From Colwellia sp. (lineage in GTDB: Bacteria; Pseudomonadota; Gammaproteobacteria; Enterobacterales; Alteromonadaceae), in contig JABSOY010000005.1 in the NCBI GenBank assembly GCA_013215385.1, positions 1 to 64,000 of the forward strand: DNA of 64,000 nt. The letters are read 5' to 3'. A program made the translations under genes and the position numbers. The notes beneath the pieces are model-generated. The model ran no database searches. It was not told the DNA's origin and was given only the letters and a program-made list of their open reading frames with translations. Shown here piece after piece: positions 25,367 through 34,283 of the stretch. Within the stretch, counting starts at the first letter, position 1, and each line of letters starts with the position of its first letter.

Positions 25367-26391
25367 TGAAACAACCTCTATGGCAAAGGACCCCACTTCA
25401 ATTCCCGATTAAAAAGTGCCAAGGTGTGGCACTAATAACTGTTATGCTAATTGTGGCATTAGCTGCTGTTTTAGCAACACAAATGACTGCTCGTTTACAG
25501 TTGCAAATGCAAAGAACGGCAAATATCGAATTTAATCAGCAGGCCTATTGGTATGCCATGGGCGCAGAGGCGTTTGCTAAAAGAGTGCTCATTACTACTT
25601 TTGAAGATGAAAAAGATGTGACCCATTTAGAACAAATGTGGGCGCAAGGAGAAACAAGTTACCCTGTTGATTTTGGGCAAATCACCGGAGAAATTTTTGA
25701 TATGCAAGCCTGCTTTAACTTAAATGCATTAAGGTTCGATAAAAGTAAAGTTCCAGCAGGAACTAAAAATCCAGTTGCACAAGACGCTTTCATCGAGTTG
25801 ATCATATCATTAGGTGTTGAAGGTGTTAGTCAATTTGAAGCCGAATATATGGCTGATGCTTTAATCGATTGGCTTGATAAAGATAGTGCCATTGCCAGCG
25901 CAGGCGGTGCAGAAGACAATGATTATTCGGCTAAAGAGTTTCCATATTTACCGGCTAATAATTATTTGGCCAGCGTCACCGAGTTAAGGTTAATTGAACA
26001 CTTTACCGTGCCGGTAATTAATAAATTAAAAGATTATGTTTGCGTGTTACCTAATACAAATTTACATGAAATTAATGTGAATACGTTAAACAGTGAACAA
26101 CCTGAGTTGCTACAAGCTTTATTAGATATTCCGTTAGAAGATGCTAAACAAGCGTTATCAGGCCGTGAAGGTGAAGGTTTTAAAACCGTTAACGATTTTT
26201 TTAGCTTAACTGAAATAGCGCAACATAAAATATCCGCTGAACGGAAAAAACAATTTGTTGTCGACAGTCAATATTTTAAATTAAAAAGTAGCACGAGCTT
26301 TAATAATAGTTATTTTTCTTTGAGTACCTTAATGAAAGTTGAAGATAATAATAGTATCTCCGTAGTAAGTCGTACCATAGGGCGAGAATAA
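25366..26391 (+). CDS. gspK: Minor pseudopilin GspK
   Basis: The 341-residue tip subunit. The cleavage site is KCQG20|V21ALITVM, with no glutamate at +5, as normal for GspK. Signature sequences are FNLNAL (calcium/NLNAL motif, about 117-122), the DALIDWLDKD helix (about 163-172) and the LHEINVNTLN repeat (about 234-243). GspK caps the pseudopilus. It overlaps neighbouring genes by one base on each side. Confidence 0.94.
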   Translation: MKQPLWQRTPLQFPIKKCQGVALITVMLIVALAAVLATQMTARLQLQMQRTANIEFNQQAYWYAMGAEAFAKRVLITTFEDEKDVTHLEQMWAQGETSYPVDFGQITGEIFDMQACFNLNALRFDKSKVPAGTKNPVAQDAFIELIISLGVEGVSQFEAEYMADALIDWLDKDSAIASAGGAEDNDYSAKEFPYLPANNYLASVTELRLIEHFTVPVINKLKDYVCVLPNTNLHEINVNTLNSEQPELLQALLDIPLEDAKQALSGREGEGFKTVNDFFSLTEIAQHKISAERKKQFVVDSQYFKLKSSTSFNNSYFSLSTLMKVEDNNSISVVSRTIGRE

Positions 26392-27719
26392 TGGCCGAAA
26401 AATTATATATTCGTTTAGGCAGCAATGCACAAAGTACAGTGCAATGGTTGATTTTTAATGATGACGAAGAAGGTATCATTGCCTGTGGTGAATTAACGCA
26501 AGCCAGTGAACTGATACAATTAACCGAAAAGGCGAAACATCGAGAGGTTGTGACGTTTGTACCGTCAAGTGATCTCGTTTTAAAAAGCTTAAAAGTGCCG
26601 AGTAAGTCAGTAAAAGCAATGCGCTTAGCTGTGCCTTATATGTTAGAAGACGAGCTTGCTCAAGATGTTGAAGAACTCTTTTTTGCCTATAGCGATATTA
26701 ATGTCAATGGCACAGACAACAACTGTTTTGTTGCTGTTATTGAACATATTCAGCTTGAACTCTGGCAATCTTGGTTAGTTAATGCCGAAATTCATTGTAA
26801 AAAAATACTGCCCGATGTTTTGGCTATGCCACTACCCAATGACGAAAATACCGCCAGTGCAATTGTTTTAGGTGACCAAGTTTTAGTGCGTTACGGTCAA
26901 TGGCAAGGAAGTGCGGTAGATGTTAATACTTGGACGTTAATAAGCCAATCGTTAGCAAAAGATCAATCCGTTGATAAGGACGATAGTACTCAGGAAAAAC
27001 CTGACAGTAGCTCTGGTGAGCAGCAAAAAATGTTTACGCTTAATGCATATTCAAAATTACCAGAGTCAAACACCGGTATTGCTATCAATCCAATGCCAGA
27101 AGAATTGCCACTTGCGTTACTTGCCACCACATTAAGCCAAGATAAAAAACAAAAATTTAATTTATTGCAAGGCGAATTCAAAATTAAAGAGCAGCGCTCA
27201 CCAGCTATTACCAGTTGGTTTTGGGCCGCTGGTTTTGCGGGCGTTGCATTGTTATTAAATGTAGGGATTAAGGGAGCTGAGTTAATACAGCTTAACAATC
27301 AACAAGCCCAGCTTGAACAGCAAATAGTGACGACTTATAAGCAAGCATTTCCACAAACAAAGCGCGTTCGAGTATCGACCATACGTTCTCAACTGAAGCA
27401 AAAATTAGTTGGCGTCGGTGGTGGTAGTATTGACAGTGGATTTTTGGCGATGTTATCGCAGATACAACCTGCATTAGCAGCCGTTCCTGAAATTAAGCCA
27501 CAAACACTAAAGTTTGATGGCAAACGTAACGAAATACGTATGCAGGCATTCGCTAGCGATTATCAATATTTTGATAAACTAAAAATTTCATTAGAGGAAA
27601 ATAAACTCGTTGTTTCACAAGGTGCGCAAAATAAGCAGGGTGAACAAATATCTGGATCATTTAGTATTGGTAATCAAAATAGTGCTAAATCAACGAAGAA
27701 AAGTAGAGGGCGATCATGA
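26391..27719 (+). CDS. gspL: Type II secretion protein GspL
   Basis: A 442-residue protein with an actin-like cytoplasmic domain (about 1-240) that binds GspE, one transmembrane helix (about 272-293) and a periplasmic ferredoxin-like domain that pairs with GspM. A flexible linker (about 190-215, KDQSVDKDDSTQEKPDSSSG) splits the cytoplasmic domain and is more acidic than the rest. It overlaps gspM by ATGA. Confidence 0.93.
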   Translation: MAEKLYIRLGSNAQSTVQWLIFNDDEEGIIACGELTQASELIQLTEKAKHREVVTFVPSSDLVLKSLKVPSKSVKAMRLAVPYMLEDELAQDVEELFFAYSDINVNGTDNNCFVAVIEHIQLELWQSWLVNAEIHCKKILPDVLAMPLPNDENTASAIVLGDQVLVRYGQWQGSAVDVNTWTLISQSLAKDQSVDKDDSTQEKPDSSSGEQQKMFTLNAYSKLPESNTGIAINPMPEELPLALLATTLSQDKKQKFNLLQGEFKIKEQRSPAITSWFWAAGFAGVALLLNVGIKGAELIQLNNQQAQLEQQIVTTYKQAFPQTKRVRVSTIRSQLKQKLVGVGGGSIDSGFLAMLSQIQPALAAVPEIKPQTLKFDGKRNEIRMQAFASDYQYFDKLKISLEENKLVVSQGAQNKQGEQISGSFSIGNQNSAKSTKKSRGRS

Positions 27720-28186
27720 AAATATGGTGGCAACAATTAAAAACATCTGAGCAACGGCTTGTCGCAATAATGGCTATTGTCGTTATTGGTTTTCTATTCT
27801 TTAGTCTTATTTGGCAACCCTTGAATGAGGGTATAACGAAAGCACAACAAAAAATAGGACGTCAACAGACACTGTTAACTGAGGTACAAGAAGGTACACA
27901 GCGTTATCAACAGGCAAAACGAAATGGTGGTTCAGGACAAAGTAGTGGTAGTTTATCGAGCATTGTTAACCAGAGCGCAGGGCGACATAACATAACCATC
28001 ACGCGTTTACAGCCACAAGCTGATGATTTACAAGTATGGATTGACGAAGTTCCTTTTAGTCAACTTCTTGGCTGGCTTGAGTTTTTAGCTAACAGAGAAG
28101 GTTTACTCGTTAAAAGCATCGATTTAGGTAAAACTGATGAAAAAGGTGTCGTGAAAGTTCGTCGCTTACAATTAGGAAAGAGTTAA
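27716..28186 (+). CDS. gspM: Type II secretion protein GspM
   Basis: A 156-residue bitopic protein with a short cytoplasmic N-terminus, a membrane helix (about 16-36, LVAIMAIVVIGFLFFSLIW) and a periplasmic ferredoxin-like domain. It includes SIVNQSAGRHNITITRLQ near residue 82 and ends in the VRRLQLGKS strand. It stabilises GspL and brings it to the platform. It shares one base with the gspN start. Confidence 0.93.
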   Translation: MKIWWQQLKTSEQRLVAIMAIVVIGFLFFSLIWQPLNEGITKAQQKIGRQQTLLTEVQEGTQRYQQAKRNGGSGQSSGSLSSIVNQSAGRHNITITRLQPQADDLQVWIDEVPFSQLLGWLEFLANREGLLVKSIDLGKTDEKGVVKVRRLQLGKS

Positions 28187-28929
28187 TGAAAAAGTGGTTT
28201 GCTTACGGAACAGTTTTTTTTAGTGTTTATTTAGTCTTTTTAATCGCAACTTTACCTGTCTCATGGCTGGTTACATACGTTAAATTACCCAGTAATATGC
28301 AGATCACAGAACTTGCTGGTACTGTTTGGGAGAGTAACGCAGAATACATTGAGTTTAGTGGCACAAGGATAAATAAGGTCAGTAGTGAGTTGAGTTTCTT
28401 TTCGCTATTAATGTTTGACCCAACCGTTTCTATAACATTTGGCGGGGCTTTAATGAGTGGCCCTGAAGGAAAGTTAACGGCTAGCCAGTTGTTTAATGAT
28501 ATAAAAATATCAGAGCTGAAAATTAGTTTACCTGCCAATAACATTGCCGAAAAACTAAGCTTACCCATACCGGTGGAAGCGCATAATTTTATTGATTTAA
28601 CCATTAGTGAATTTGTTATGGGCCAACCTATCTGCCAGCAACTGTCGGGTACTTTATTATGGAAAAAAGCAGCAGTGACTGCTTTATCTGAAAAAGTAAA
28701 ACTTGGCCGTTTATCTGCAGACTTAAGTTGTGAAAAAGGCGCTCTAGCTTTAACAGTATCACCTAAAAATGATTTAGGTCTTACCTTTACCACTTATGTT
28801 CATAATATGAAAAAGGCCTCAGGAAATGGCTTCCTTAAGCCAAGTGTTAAATTTCCAGCCGCGATTAGACCACTGCTTTCCTTTCTTGGCAAAGCCGACA
28901 ATCAAGGTCGATATCGTTTAAGCTTCTAA
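28186..28929 (+). CDS. gspN: Type II secretion protein GspN
   Basis: A 247-residue inner-membrane protein with one N-terminal helix (about 5-27). The T2SSN periplasmic domain follows and contains the typical ITELAGTVWESNAEYI segment (about 42-57). GspN is dispensable in several species; its presence makes this a complete C-N set of twelve genes. No gspO, gspA or gspB is present in the window. Its end overlaps the end of the convergent yrfG-like gene by four bases. Confidence 0.9.
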   Translation: MKKWFAYGTVFFSVYLVFLIATLPVSWLVTYVKLPSNMQITELAGTVWESNAEYIEFSGTRINKVSSELSFFSLLMFDPTVSITFGGALMSGPEGKLTASQLFNDIKISELKISLPANNIAEKLSLPIPVEAHNFIDLTISEFVMGQPICQQLSGTLLWKKAAVTALSEKVKLGRLSADLSCEKGALALTVSPKNDLGLTFTTYVHNMKKASGNGFLKPSVKFPAAIRPLLSFLGKADNQGRYRLSF

Positions 28930-29609
28930 AAACCTTCAGTAATAGGATGTTTTTTTATATCGTCAAGCATGACTCTAAAGTCTGAAATAGCAGGGTAATC
29001 AGCTATTTCACGTGCGGGTTGTTTACTGTCAGGGTTTGTTACTGCGAGTAAATGACCGATACCATATTTTTTGGCAGAATCTAGAATATTAATACTGTCG
29101 TCAACAAATAAGGTACTTTCTAGGGCAAAGCCTTCTTTATCTTGTAATCGCTGCCAAAGTAGCTGTGACTCTTTGGTGACACCAAATTCATGTGTTGAAT
29201 ATAGTACATCAAAATATTTGTCTAACTGAGTTTGTTCTATTTTTAACGATAAACTATCGGGATGAGCATTAGTAACCAGAATTATTCTTCGTCCACTTTC
29301 TCGTAGCGCTAACATGAAATCGTGAGCATCACTGCGTAAATTAATTAAATGCTGAATTTCTTTCTTTAACTCTTTAATAGGGAGTTTAGTTTGTTCAGCC
29401 CAATAATCTAAGCAATACCAATCGATAGTACCTACGACTTTTTCATAACCTTCTTTCAAACTCTCTTTCGCCTGCTCTAACGATATGTTTGCTGTTTCAC
29501 TGTACCTAAGTGGTAGGTGATGCAACCAAAAATGATTGTCAAAATGTAAATCGAGAATAGTGCCATCCATATCTAAAAGCACGGTAGAAATCTTCGACCA
29601 ATCAAGCAT
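28926..29609 (-). CDS. yrfG: HAD hydrolase, GMP/IMP 5'-nucleotidase YrfG
   Basis: A 227-residue HAD phosphatase. Motif I is LLDMDGTILDL (about 11-21), motif II VTNAHP (about 113), motif III lysine in GVTKESQLLWQ, and motif IV FVDDSINIL (about 170-178). YrfG hydrolyses GMP and IMP in E. coli. The gene is divergent from nudE, the same order as in E. coli (yrfG next to nudE), which supports the assignment. Confidence 0.9.
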   Translation of the reverse strand: MLDWSKISTVLLDMDGTILDLHFDNHFWLHHLPLRYSETANISLEQAKESLKEGYEKVVGTIDWYCLDYWAEQTKLPIKELKKEIQHLINLRSDAHDFMLALRESGRRIILVTNAHPDSLSLKIEQTQLDKYFDVLYSTHEFGVTKESQLLWQRLQDKEGFALESTLFVDDSINILDSAKKYGIGHLLAVTNPDSKQPAREIADYPAISDFRVMLDDIKKHPITEGF

Positions 29610-29708
29610 GTTTTTTCCTTATGAGTGAGTATTTAATAATTATATCTAAAGTTATCGTGCTATTCTAAAATTATTATAAATTTCGTATTTAGGTTTTAGG
29701 ACACCAAG

Positions 29709-30281
29709 ATGGTCAGCAACACAAAACTCCCCGAAATTACTCAACGAAAACAAGTGGCAAAAAGTCGATTATTCGCCATAGAGCAAATTGACTTGACGTT
29801 TAGCAATGGCGTAAAACGTGAATACGAACGCATGCAAGGTTCAGGTCGCGGCGCCGTGTTAATTGTACCAATGCTCGATAACGAAACCATGTTGTTAGTT
29901 CGTGAATATTGCGCAGGTACACATAGTTACGAGCTTGGCTTCCCCAAAGGACTCATCGATGAAGGGGAAAGCCCTGAATTCGCTGCAAATAGAGAGCTTA
30001 AAGAAGAAGTAGGCTACGGCGCAGAAACGTTAACTCATGTGCATAGAGTCTCGACAGCTCCTGCCTTTTTTGCCGCATCAATGGAAATATTTCTTGCGCA
30101 AAATCTTTACGAAGAAAAATTACCAGGTGATGAGCCCGAAGAATTAGATATTGTGCCTTGGAAGCTAGCTGACTACCAAAGTTTACTTGCCCAACCTGAC
30201 TTTAATGAAGCAAGAAGTATTGCCGCATTGATGTTGGTAAGAGATATCGTCAATAATTCCGCTGTTGAGTGTTCAAAATAA
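29709..30281 (+). CDS. nudE: ADP-compounds hydrolase NudE
   Basis: A 190-residue Nudix enzyme. The box is exact: G81-x5-E87-x7-R95-E96-L97-x-E99-E100-x-G102. NudE cleaves ADP-ribose, Ap3A and NADH. The GFPKGLIDEG start and the divergent yrfG neighbour match the enterobacterial gene. GGACACC lies upstream of the ATG. It is followed 10 bp later by cysQ, also a nucleotide-clearing enzyme, suggesting an operon. Confidence 0.93.
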   Translation: MVSNTKLPEITQRKQVAKSRLFAIEQIDLTFSNGVKREYERMQGSGRGAVLIVPMLDNETMLLVREYCAGTHSYELGFPKGLIDEGESPEFAANRELKEEVGYGAETLTHVHRVSTAPAFFAASMEIFLAQNLYEEKLPGDEPEELDIVPWKLADYQSLLAQPDFNEARSIAALMLVRDIVNNSAVECSK

Positions 30282-30291
30282 AATTAGGTGA

Positions 30292-31122
30292 ATGATCATG
30301 AATAATGAAACCTTATTAGCCGCAGCGCTTGATAGTGCTAAAAAAGCCGGCATTGAAGTAGCTAAACATTATAAAACGGGCGATTACACTTCAGAACTAA
30401 AAGCAGACAACAGCCCAGTAACTAGCGCTGATATTGCCGCTAATGATGTATTGATGCAAGAACTGTCACGATTAACGCCTGATATCCCCGTTATCTCTGA
30501 AGAAGTGGGGGCCGTACCATTTTCCGCCCGCAAGAATTGGTCTCGTTATTGGCTACTCGATCCCATCGATGGCACTGGAGAGTTTATTCTGGGCAGCGGT
30601 GATTTTGCGGTGAATATTGCATTGATCGAAAATGGCTGGCCAAGCATAGGTGTTATCCATGCACCGGTTCACCAACTCACTTATTATGCGCAGAACAATT
30701 TAGGTGCTTTTAAAGAAAATGACCGTGGCAGTAAGCAAATTCATGTTGCTGAGTATGATGGACAACGTGCGATAAAGGTCGCGATTAGTCGCCGACAAGA
30801 GTTAAGCTTAATGGGACAATATCTTAATACAGACGATTTTAACTTGGATTATGTCGCATTAGGTAGTTGCTCACTGAAAAACTGTTTGATTGCTGAAGGA
30901 GGAGCCGACTGTTATTTACGTATTGGTCCTACAGGCGAATGGGATACAGGTGCAAGCCACTGTATTATTGAACAGGCTGGAGGCTCTATTATTGATAGCG
31001 AATTTTTACCATTAAGCTACAATAAACGCGAGGGTTTGATGAATCCTGATTTCATGACGTTAGGGACAAGTAAAATCCCATGGCAAAGGCTTGTAAAACC
31101 TCATAGAGCTAGACGCTCTTAA
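30292..31122 (+). CDS. cysQ: 3'(2'),5'-bisphosphate nucleotidase CysQ
   Basis: A 276-residue inositol-monophosphatase-fold enzyme that dephosphorylates PAP/PAPS during sulfate assimilation. The metal site has E70-E71 (ISEEVG), D90-x2-D93 in the LLDPIDGTGEF motif and a late WDTGASH (about 223-229). The ATG at 30292 or the one at 30298 could be used; TAGGTGA is better spaced for the latter. It is paired with nudE upstream. Confidence 0.93.
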   Translation: MIMNNETLLAAALDSAKKAGIEVAKHYKTGDYTSELKADNSPVTSADIAANDVLMQELSRLTPDIPVISEEVGAVPFSARKNWSRYWLLDPIDGTGEFILGSGDFAVNIALIENGWPSIGVIHAPVHQLTYYAQNNLGAFKENDRGSKQIHVAEYDGQRAIKVAISRRQELSLMGQYLNTDDFNLDYVALGSCSLKNCLIAEGGADCYLRIGPTGEWDTGASHCIIEQAGGSIIDSEFLPLSYNKREGLMNPDFMTLGTSKIPWQRLVKPHRARRS

Positions 31123-31149
31123 TCACTTTTATTTTTTTAAGGATATTGA

Positions 31150-31728
31150 ATGCGCTTTTTATTAACTATTATTACGGCTGTTTCTCTGTTATTTGTTTCG
31201 CCAGCATTTAGTGCTTGGCATCTTGATGACAGCAAATCTTCTCTGACGTTTGTTTCTATTAAAAAAGGCTCTATAGCTGAAAATCATCGTTTTAAAACGT
31301 TTTCAGCGACACTCAATAAAAAAGGTTTATTGAGTGTTAATATTGCTCTCGGTAGCGTTGATACAAGAATTCCGATACGCGATAGCCGAATGACCGAGTT
31401 CTTATTTGAAATAGCTAAGTTTTCGCAAGCAAACTTTACTGCACAAATAAATATCAGTGAATTAGATAATATCGCTATCGGTACAAGTAAGCGTTTATCG
31501 GTTAGCGGAAATATAGACTTACATGGGCAACAACAAGCAATAGTTATTAATGTATTAGTTGCTAAGCTTGCCAACGATAGTATGTTGGTAACGACCGTGC
31601 AACCGGTAATTATAAAGGCAGAAGATTTTGCTTTAGTGGCAGGCATTAATAAATTACAAGCACTTGCTAAATTACCGAGCATTGCTTATACCGTTCCAGT
31701 AAGTTTTGTTTTAACCTTTCAACAGTAA
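31150..31728 (+). CDS. YceI-family periplasmic protein
   Basis: A 192-residue exported lipocalin-like protein with signal peptide 1-21 (AFSAWH). The YceI fold starts at WHLDDSKSSLTFVSIKKG and includes GSVDTRIPIRDSRMTEFLFE (about 68-87). Family members bind isoprenoid or amphiphilic ligands. AAGGATATTG precedes the ATG. No functional partner is adjacent; an inverted repeat follows the gene. Confidence 0.9.
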   Translation: MRFLLTIITAVSLLFVSPAFSAWHLDDSKSSLTFVSIKKGSIAENHRFKTFSATLNKKGLLSVNIALGSVDTRIPIRDSRMTEFLFEIAKFSQANFTAQINISELDNIAIGTSKRLSVSGNIDLHGQQQAIVINVLVAKLANDSMLVTTVQPVIIKAEDFALVAGINKLQALAKLPSIAYTVPVSFVLTFQQ

Positions 31729-31750
31729 ATCCTTTTATAGTCTCGTTGAT

Positions 31751-31786
31751 AATTAAGGTTCAGTAACCGTTTGTTGAACCTTAATT
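31751..31786. terminator. Inverted repeat between convergent genes
   Basis: AATTAAGGTTCA (31751-31762) and TGAACCTTAATT (31775-31786) form a perfect 12-bp stem with a 12-base loop. It separates the YceI gene from yheU on the other strand. No T-tract follows, so the terminator role comes from position. Confidence 0.45.
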
Positions 31787-31818
31787 AGCCTTGAACTGAT
31801 CTTGAATTAATTTACATT

Positions 31819-32064
31819 CTACTCAACTTCTTCTTGTTCATCCTCTTGCTGCTGAAATTGCTCTAAAGGCAAAATATTTACAGTATCATGAAGTTCAGAA
31901 TAAACGAGCAAAGCACTACCTTCGGCAAGTTGTTGCTTTACTTGAGTAATTTTAACAGACAGTTTTATATCTTGTTCCCCGTACTCAGTTCCTTCACGTA
32001 AAACAAATTCTTTGATAATACTACTCAGCGTATCCGGCTCTAAATCTTTATGTGGAATAATCAT
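31819..32064 (-). CDS. yheU: YheU family protein
   Basis: An 81-residue protein beginning MIIPHKDLEPDTL, with the family core EFVLREGTEYGE (about 19-30) and VYSELHDTVNILP (about 54-66). The start is put at 32064, overlapping the yheT stop by four bases; the longer open frame lies inside yheT. The C-terminus is strongly acidic (QQQEDEQEEVE). Function is unknown. The yheT-yheU pair is conserved in gammaproteobacteria. Confidence 0.9.
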   Translation of the reverse strand: MIIPHKDLEPDTLSSIIKEFVLREGTEYGEQDIKLSVKITQVKQQLAEGSALLVYSELHDTVNILPLEQFQQQEDEQEEVE

Positions 32065-33044
32065 AAATGTTGCTCTAAAAAAGTAGGAACACGTTGTTCC
32101 AACCAAAAGTTTGGTCTGAATGGGTTATTACCATTGATAAAGCCAACATGTCCGCCTTTCTTACTTACTTCAAAGCAAATGTTATTGGGGATACTGGAAA
32201 TATCTAGGGTATGTTTATTACACAAAAAAGGGTCGTCATTTGAATGAATGATTAAACAAGGTTGCTTTATCTTGTCCAAAATAAAACGGCCACTAGCTTG
32301 CTGGTAATAATCTTCTGCACTTTTAAAGCCGTTAATGGGGGCTGTAACTTGTTGGTCAAATTGCCAAATGGTTTTAATCTTTACCAATTTTTCAGATAAT
32401 TTATCAGCAAATGGTGATGAAAAAATATTACTAGAAATTTTATCTTTAACGCTGTCTTTTAACATACCGACTAAGTATTTTTGATAAATACGCGAAAACC
32501 CTTGGTCTATACGTTTACTACAGCTGGCTAAATGCAAAGGTGCACAGATAATTGTGGCAGACTGGTAATGGTTTTCAGGTTCGTCGGCTAAATAACGCGC
32601 TAAAACATTACCTCCCAGAGAGAAGCCAATGATGCTCATTGGTAGTGTTGGATACTTGTTCTTTAAAAATTGACTGAAAAAACTGACATCTTGGGTATCG
32701 CCACTATGATATGAACGAGCCATTCGATTTATTCGGCCGCTACAACCACGAAAGTGCATGAGAACACCAAGCCAATTTTTTTCTTTAATGGCCGCTAACA
32801 TTCCTTTGGCATAATGACTATTTACAGAGCCTTCTAGGCCATGTAACACGACTACTATAGGTCGTGTTTCATTTGGAGTAGGTTTTTCTGTCCATGCCAG
32901 GTCGATAAAGTCACCGTCAGGTAATTCTAGTGTTTCGATATTCGTGCTTAATTGTTTCTTTGACCGTAACCATTTGGCAATAATGGTTTGACAATGAGCG
33001 TTACGGAGCCACCAAGCAGGAGTGAATTGACTTTCAGTAAACAT
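32061..33044 (-). CDS. yheT: YheT-family alpha/beta hydrolase
   Basis: A 327-residue hydrolase of the UPF0017/YheT group. It begins with the family signature WWLRNAHCQTI (about 11-21). HGLEGS at 68-73 forms the oxyanion region, the nucleophile elbow is S142 in GFSLGGNV, and a late GGHVGFI supplies the catalytic histidine (about 295). The substrate is probably an ester, not known here. The gene overlaps yheU. Confidence 0.92.
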   Translation of the reverse strand: MFTESQFTPAWWLRNAHCQTIIAKWLRSKKQLSTNIETLELPDGDFIDLAWTEKPTPNETRPIVVVLHGLEGSVNSHYAKGMLAAIKEKNWLGVLMHFRGCSGRINRMARSYHSGDTQDVSFFSQFLKNKYPTLPMSIIGFSLGGNVLARYLADEPENHYQSATIICAPLHLASCSKRIDQGFSRIYQKYLVGMLKDSVKDKISSNIFSSPFADKLSEKLVKIKTIWQFDQQVTAPINGFKSAEDYYQQASGRFILDKIKQPCLIIHSNDDPFLCNKHTLDISSIPNNICFEVSKKGGHVGFINGNNPFRPNFWLEQRVPTFLEQHL

Positions 33045-33121
33045 TTTTCGTTATAATAGTTAGGGTGATGTCTTGATGAGCTGATTGTAAGTGAATTGAA
33101 GTAAAATTGATATTATCCGCT

Positions 33122-33148
33122 AAAAAAAAGCCTGCCGTGGCAGGTTTT
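33122..33148. terminator. Bidirectional terminator
   Basis: CCTGCC (33131-33136), loop gt, GGCAGG (33139-33144), flanked by eight A and four T. It serves the flagellin-like gene on the minus strand. Confidence 0.75.
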
Positions 33149-33173
33149 ATTCTTAATTAACACTTGATGAAAA

Positions 33174-33863
33174 TTATACAACATGGTTAATTAACAATCC
33201 TTTTCTTGCTTCTTCATCTTTTTTATTAACAATGGCTGCTTGCAATAAAACGTTGTTTCGCTCTTTGTCTGAAGAGGTTGCAGCATAGTCGGTATCTTCA
33301 ATGCGAGAACGAGCTGCACTGACATTTACTCGGGTAGTCTCATAGGTAGCCACCTGACTATTTAGCGCATTACTTTGTGCACCTAAAGCAGTCGCTGATT
33401 CATTAACACTTGCAAATGCATCTTCAAGCGCTGCTTGTGTTGCTGCAGGATCGCTTGCATCTAAACCTGAAACAAAGCTAGGATCACCTAATACTTCTCC
33501 GGCTATGGTATTAATTTGCTCGGTAAGTTGGTCTAGTTCATCTTGAATAGCGCTGGCATCACTTAGTGGGTTTCCTGACTGAATAGAGAGTTCATTGGCA
33601 CGTTGAAGACTTTCATCAATAGCACTTAATCCGCCTTCTTGGACGTTATTATTGTTAACTTGATCTTGGCTATTGTAGCTTTGTTGCTGATAGCCATTAA
33701 TTTCTGCGGTTAAGCGACTTGATATTTGTATACCGGCTGGATCATCAGCGGCACTATTAATACGTTTTCCAGATGCTAGTTTTTCATCTTTTTCTTCGCG
33801 CTCTTTATTCTGACGCTCAATATAGCTGAGCGCAGAAGAGGGCTGATTAATTGATAAGTTCAT
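33174..33863 (-). CDS. Orphan minimal flagellin-like protein
   Basis: A 229-residue protein made of flagellin D0/D1 ends only. The N-terminal part has KLASGKRINSAADDPAGIQI (about 28-47), the flagellin signature. The C-terminal part has SAARSRIEDTDYA (about 184-196). The outer D2/D3 domains are absent and the middle is short. The C-terminal tail (NKKDEEARKGLLINHVV) is charged, unlike the hydrophobic LLQ-type end needed for filament packing. No other flagellar gene is near. A sigma-70-like TATAAT is present upstream and no sigma-28 box was seen. Confidence 0.8.
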   Translation of the reverse strand: MNLSINQPSSALSYIERQNKEREEKDEKLASGKRINSAADDPAGIQISSRLTAEINGYQQQSYNSQDQVNNNNVQEGGLSAIDESLQRANELSIQSGNPLSDASAIQDELDQLTEQINTIAGEVLGDPSFVSGLDASDPAATQAALEDAFASVNESATALGAQSNALNSQVATYETTRVNVSAARSRIEDTDYAATSSDKERNNVLLQAAIVNKKDEEARKGLLINHVV

Positions 33864-33947
33864 AAACGCACCTTATTTCTTATTCGTTATGTCACCCGCT
33901 TAAAATCATCATTAAGGGTTTAACCTAACAAAGGCCATAGTGCATTT

Positions 33948-33953
33948 ATTATA
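33948..33953 (-). promoter_or_regulatory. Candidate -10 box for the flagellin-like gene
   Basis: On the minus strand TATAAT occurs at 33953-33948 with TTGC just upstream, about 85 bp before the flagellin-like ATG. The expected flagellar sigma-28 pattern (TAAA-N15-GCCGATAA) is not visible. Confidence 0.3.
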
Positions 33954-34021
33954 GCAAAAAAAAGTAGAATTGGTTGTATTTTGTACAGTGGTATCTTAGT
34001 TTATTCAACAAGTACTTTTAA

Positions 34022-34150
34022 TTAGTTATTTTCATTAATGTTTTTTAGAAAGTAATAGACGTAAAAAGCACCGATACCAAGCAGAATAGCTAGACCACCA
34101 AAAGAATAAATAACAATAGGATCATTTAATAGCATATCTAAAAATTTCAT
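34022..34150 (-). CDS. DUF3149-type small membrane protein, 42 residues
   Basis: A 43-codon frame from ATG at 34150, preceded by a perfect GGAGG seven bases upstream. The peptide starts MKFLDMLLNDP, continues with one membrane helix (about 12-32) and ends in FLKNINENN. The layout of an LLxxP lead, a helix and a short FxKN tail resembles DUF3149 proteins common in Alteromonadales and Vibrionales. Function is unknown. A terminator lies between it and the Sel1 gene, so it has its own promoter. Confidence 0.7.
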   Translation of the reverse strand: MKFLDMLLNDPIVIYSFGGLAILLGIGAFYVYYFLKNINENN

Positions 34151-34187
34151 AATAAACCTCCATAAATATAAATGCGTCATAGCAAAA

Positions 34188-34214
34188 ATGGCTATAACAA
34201 ATTGTTATAGCCAT
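34188..34214 (-). terminator. Rho-independent terminator after the Sel1-repeat gene
   Basis: ATGGCTATAACAA (34188-34200) and TTGTTATAGCCAT (34202-34214) form a perfect 13-bp inverted repeat. Read on the minus strand it is followed by TTTTT. It closes the gene at 34284-35015. Confidence 0.75.
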
Positions 34215-34283
34215 TATAAATGAAAGGTTATTTTTACATGCTGATGTAGATCAATATTTCAACGGTTCTTCAATAAGGGAAGA

